Below are positions 13,573 to 14,713 of a stretch of 14,713 nt of DNA, in pieces (position 1 is the first letter of the stretch; every line of letters begins with the position of its first letter). Source of the stretch: Bordetella parapertussis (GTDB lineage: Bacteria > Pseudomonadota > Gammaproteobacteria > Burkholderiales > Burkholderiaceae_C); the NCBI GenBank assembly GCA_945900695.1, contig CAMDJU010000033.1:1-14713 (forward strand), given 5' to 3'. Below the pieces are notes generated by a model. It saw only the letters and a program-made list of their open reading frames with translations, was not told where the DNA came from and did not search any database. The translations under genes and the position numbers were made by a program.

Positions 13573-14713
13573 ATGCGTAAGCCTACCCATACACCTCAAA
13601 CACTTGCGCAAAAACTGATTGCCAAGGCTGCTGGTCGATCGCATGTGGCGGTGGGTGACATTGTGAACTGCCAAGTTGATTTGGCGATGTTTCATGACTC
13701 CTCTGGACCTCGCCGTCTTAAGCCAATGCTGGAAGAGCTGGGCGCTGAAATTTGGGACAAGTCCCGCGTGGTCTTGGTCATGGACCACTATGTGCCAGAA
13801 CGTGATGACGATTCGCGACGCATTGTTCGCATTGCACGTGAATGGGCTGTTGAACAAAAATTACCGCATGTTTACGACAGCTTGGGCATTTGCCACGTCG
13901 TGCTGCCGCAAAAGGGACACCTCAAGCCCGGCATGTTTTGTGTGGGCGGCGATTCGCATTCACCCACAGGCGGCGCTTTAGGTACTTACATGTTTGGCGT
14001 GGGCAGTACTGAAATGTTGGGTGTGGTGGTCACTGGTCAACTGTGGGTTCGTGTGCCGCAAACCTTTTTAATGCGCTGGAACAACCGACTTCAAGCGGGC
14101 GTCACCGCCAAGGACATGATGCTGCACATGATTGGTCGATTTGGTATGAACGGCGGTGAGTATCAAGCTATTGAGTTTTGCGGCGAAGCGGTGAAGGCGC
14201 TGTCGATGCAAGAGCGCATGACGATGTCCAACATGAGTGCTGAGATGGGCTCCCAGGTCGGTTTGATTGAGCCCGATCAAGTCACGCGCGATTGGTTGGC
14301 CACCACGGGCGCAAAGGATGTGCAAATTGAAGGCTGGCATACCGATGAAGGTGCTGAGGCAGTAGCGTATGAATTTGACGCAGCCACCTTGGTGCCTCAA
14401 GTGGCAGCGCCGCACAGTCCGGCCAATACAAAGTCAGTGGTTGAATTTAAAAACACACCGATTCAAGTGGCCTACATTGGCGCATGCACCGGCGCTAAGT
14501 TAGAAGACTTGCGCGCAGCCGCCCAAGTGCTGAGAGGCCAACAATTGCCTGCGGGTGTTCGCTTGATGGTGGCACCTGCCAGTTTGCAAGATCAGGCGCA
14601 GGCTGAAAGCGAGGGTGTGATGCAGACCCTTCGTCAATCAGGCGCTGAGGTGCTGCCTACTTCTTGCGGTGCGTGTTCTGGTTATGGTGGCAGCATTCCC
14701 GATGGTGCCAATG
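13573..14713 (+). CDS. LeuC/aconitase-family dehydratase large subunit, cut by window end
   Basis: The first 380 codons of a 3-isopropylmalate dehydratase/homoaconitase-type large subunit. Visible marks are TLAQKLIAKAAGR (10-22), VLVMDHYVPERDDDSRR (67-83), FCVGGDSHSPTGGALGTYMF (122-141), FGVGSTEM (141-148), LSMQERMTMSNMSAEMGSQ (210-228) and the three iron-sulphur cysteines Cys305 (IGACTGAK), Cys365 and Cys368 (TSCGACSG), with the 60-residue and 3-residue spacing of LeuC. The usual SCTNGR reads ACTGAK. It should hydrate/dehydrate a branched or hydroxy di- or tricarboxylic acid with a 4Fe-4S cluster; the setting argues for catabolism, not leucine synthesis. AGAGG eight bases before the ATG supports the start, 33 bases after the regulator. 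A LeuD-type small subunit is expected just beyond the edge. Confidence 0.9.
   Translation, partial: MRKPTHTPQTLAQKLIAKAAGRSHVAVGDIVNCQVDLAMFHDSSGPRRLKPMLEELGAEIWDKSRVVLVMDHYVPERDDDSRRIVRIAREWAVEQKLPHVYDSLGICHVVLPQKGHLKPGMFCVGGDSHSPTGGALGTYMFGVGSTEMLGVVVTGQLWVRVPQTFLMRWNNRLQAGVTAKDMMLHMIGRFGMNGGEYQAIEFCGEAVKALSMQERMTMSNMSAEMGSQVGLIEPDQVTRDWLATTGAKDVQIEGWHTDEGAEAVAYEFDAATLVPQVAAPHSPANTKSVVEFKNTPIQVAYIGACTGAKLEDLRAAAQVLRGQQLPAGVRLMVAPASLQDQAQAESEGVMQTLRQSGAEVLPTSCGACSGYGGSIPDGAN

Overview
The window looks like accessory catabolic DNA from a betaproteobacterium of the order Burkholderiales, most likely Comamonadaceae. This is an inference from the gene families, the moderate GC and the strong use of TTG leucine codons; there is no rRNA or marker gene to confirm it. 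It is almost fully coding: 15 protein genes lie wholly inside and one is cut at each end. I see no tRNA, rRNA, CRISPR array or insertion sequence, and no gene-free stretch longer than about 195 bases.

Left block (1-3009, plus strand): the 3' end of a polysaccharide-deacetylase/allantoinase-like (PuuE-type) hydrolase, an isochorismatase-fold cysteine hydrolase, an Asp/Glu (hydantoin) racemase-fold protein without the usual catalytic cysteines, a phytanoyl-CoA-dioxygenase-type Fe(II)/2-oxoglutarate oxygenase, and a small SnoaL/NTF2-fold protein. The genes overlap or nearly abut, so they are probably one operon. Middle block (3046-5319, minus strand): an MmgE/PrpD-family protein and, upstream of it, a second PuuE-type deacetylase-fold gene. 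Right block (5511 to the end, plus strand): a Tat-exported periplasmic binding protein, a complete Liv-type ABC transporter (two permeases, two ATPases), an SDR oxidoreductase, a DUF4387 protein, an AtuA/DUF1446 protein, a GntR/HutC-type regulator and the start of a LeuC/aconitase-family dehydratase.

The divergent region 5320-5510 holds the clearest regulatory signal: a sigma70-like promoter (TTGCAC, 17 bp, TATAAA) overlapped by a perfect inverted repeat with 15-bp arms. A 14-bp hairpin with a T-rich tail separates the binding-protein gene from the permease genes and may attenuate transcription. The binding-protein gene also has inverted glutamate codon use compared with its neighbours (15 GAG to 3 GAA), as if it came from another source.

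Taken together, the genes suggest uptake of a small acid or amide through the Liv-type transporter, followed by hydrolysis of ring or amide bonds (deacetylase-fold and cysteine hydrolases), isomerisation or C-C/C-O chemistry (racemase fold), oxidation (dioxygenase, SDR) and hydration/dehydration (PrpD-like, LeuC-like), with the GntR protein as a likely local regulator. There is no CoA ligase or CoA transferase in the window, so free acids may be the intermediates. The substrate cannot be read from the sequence.
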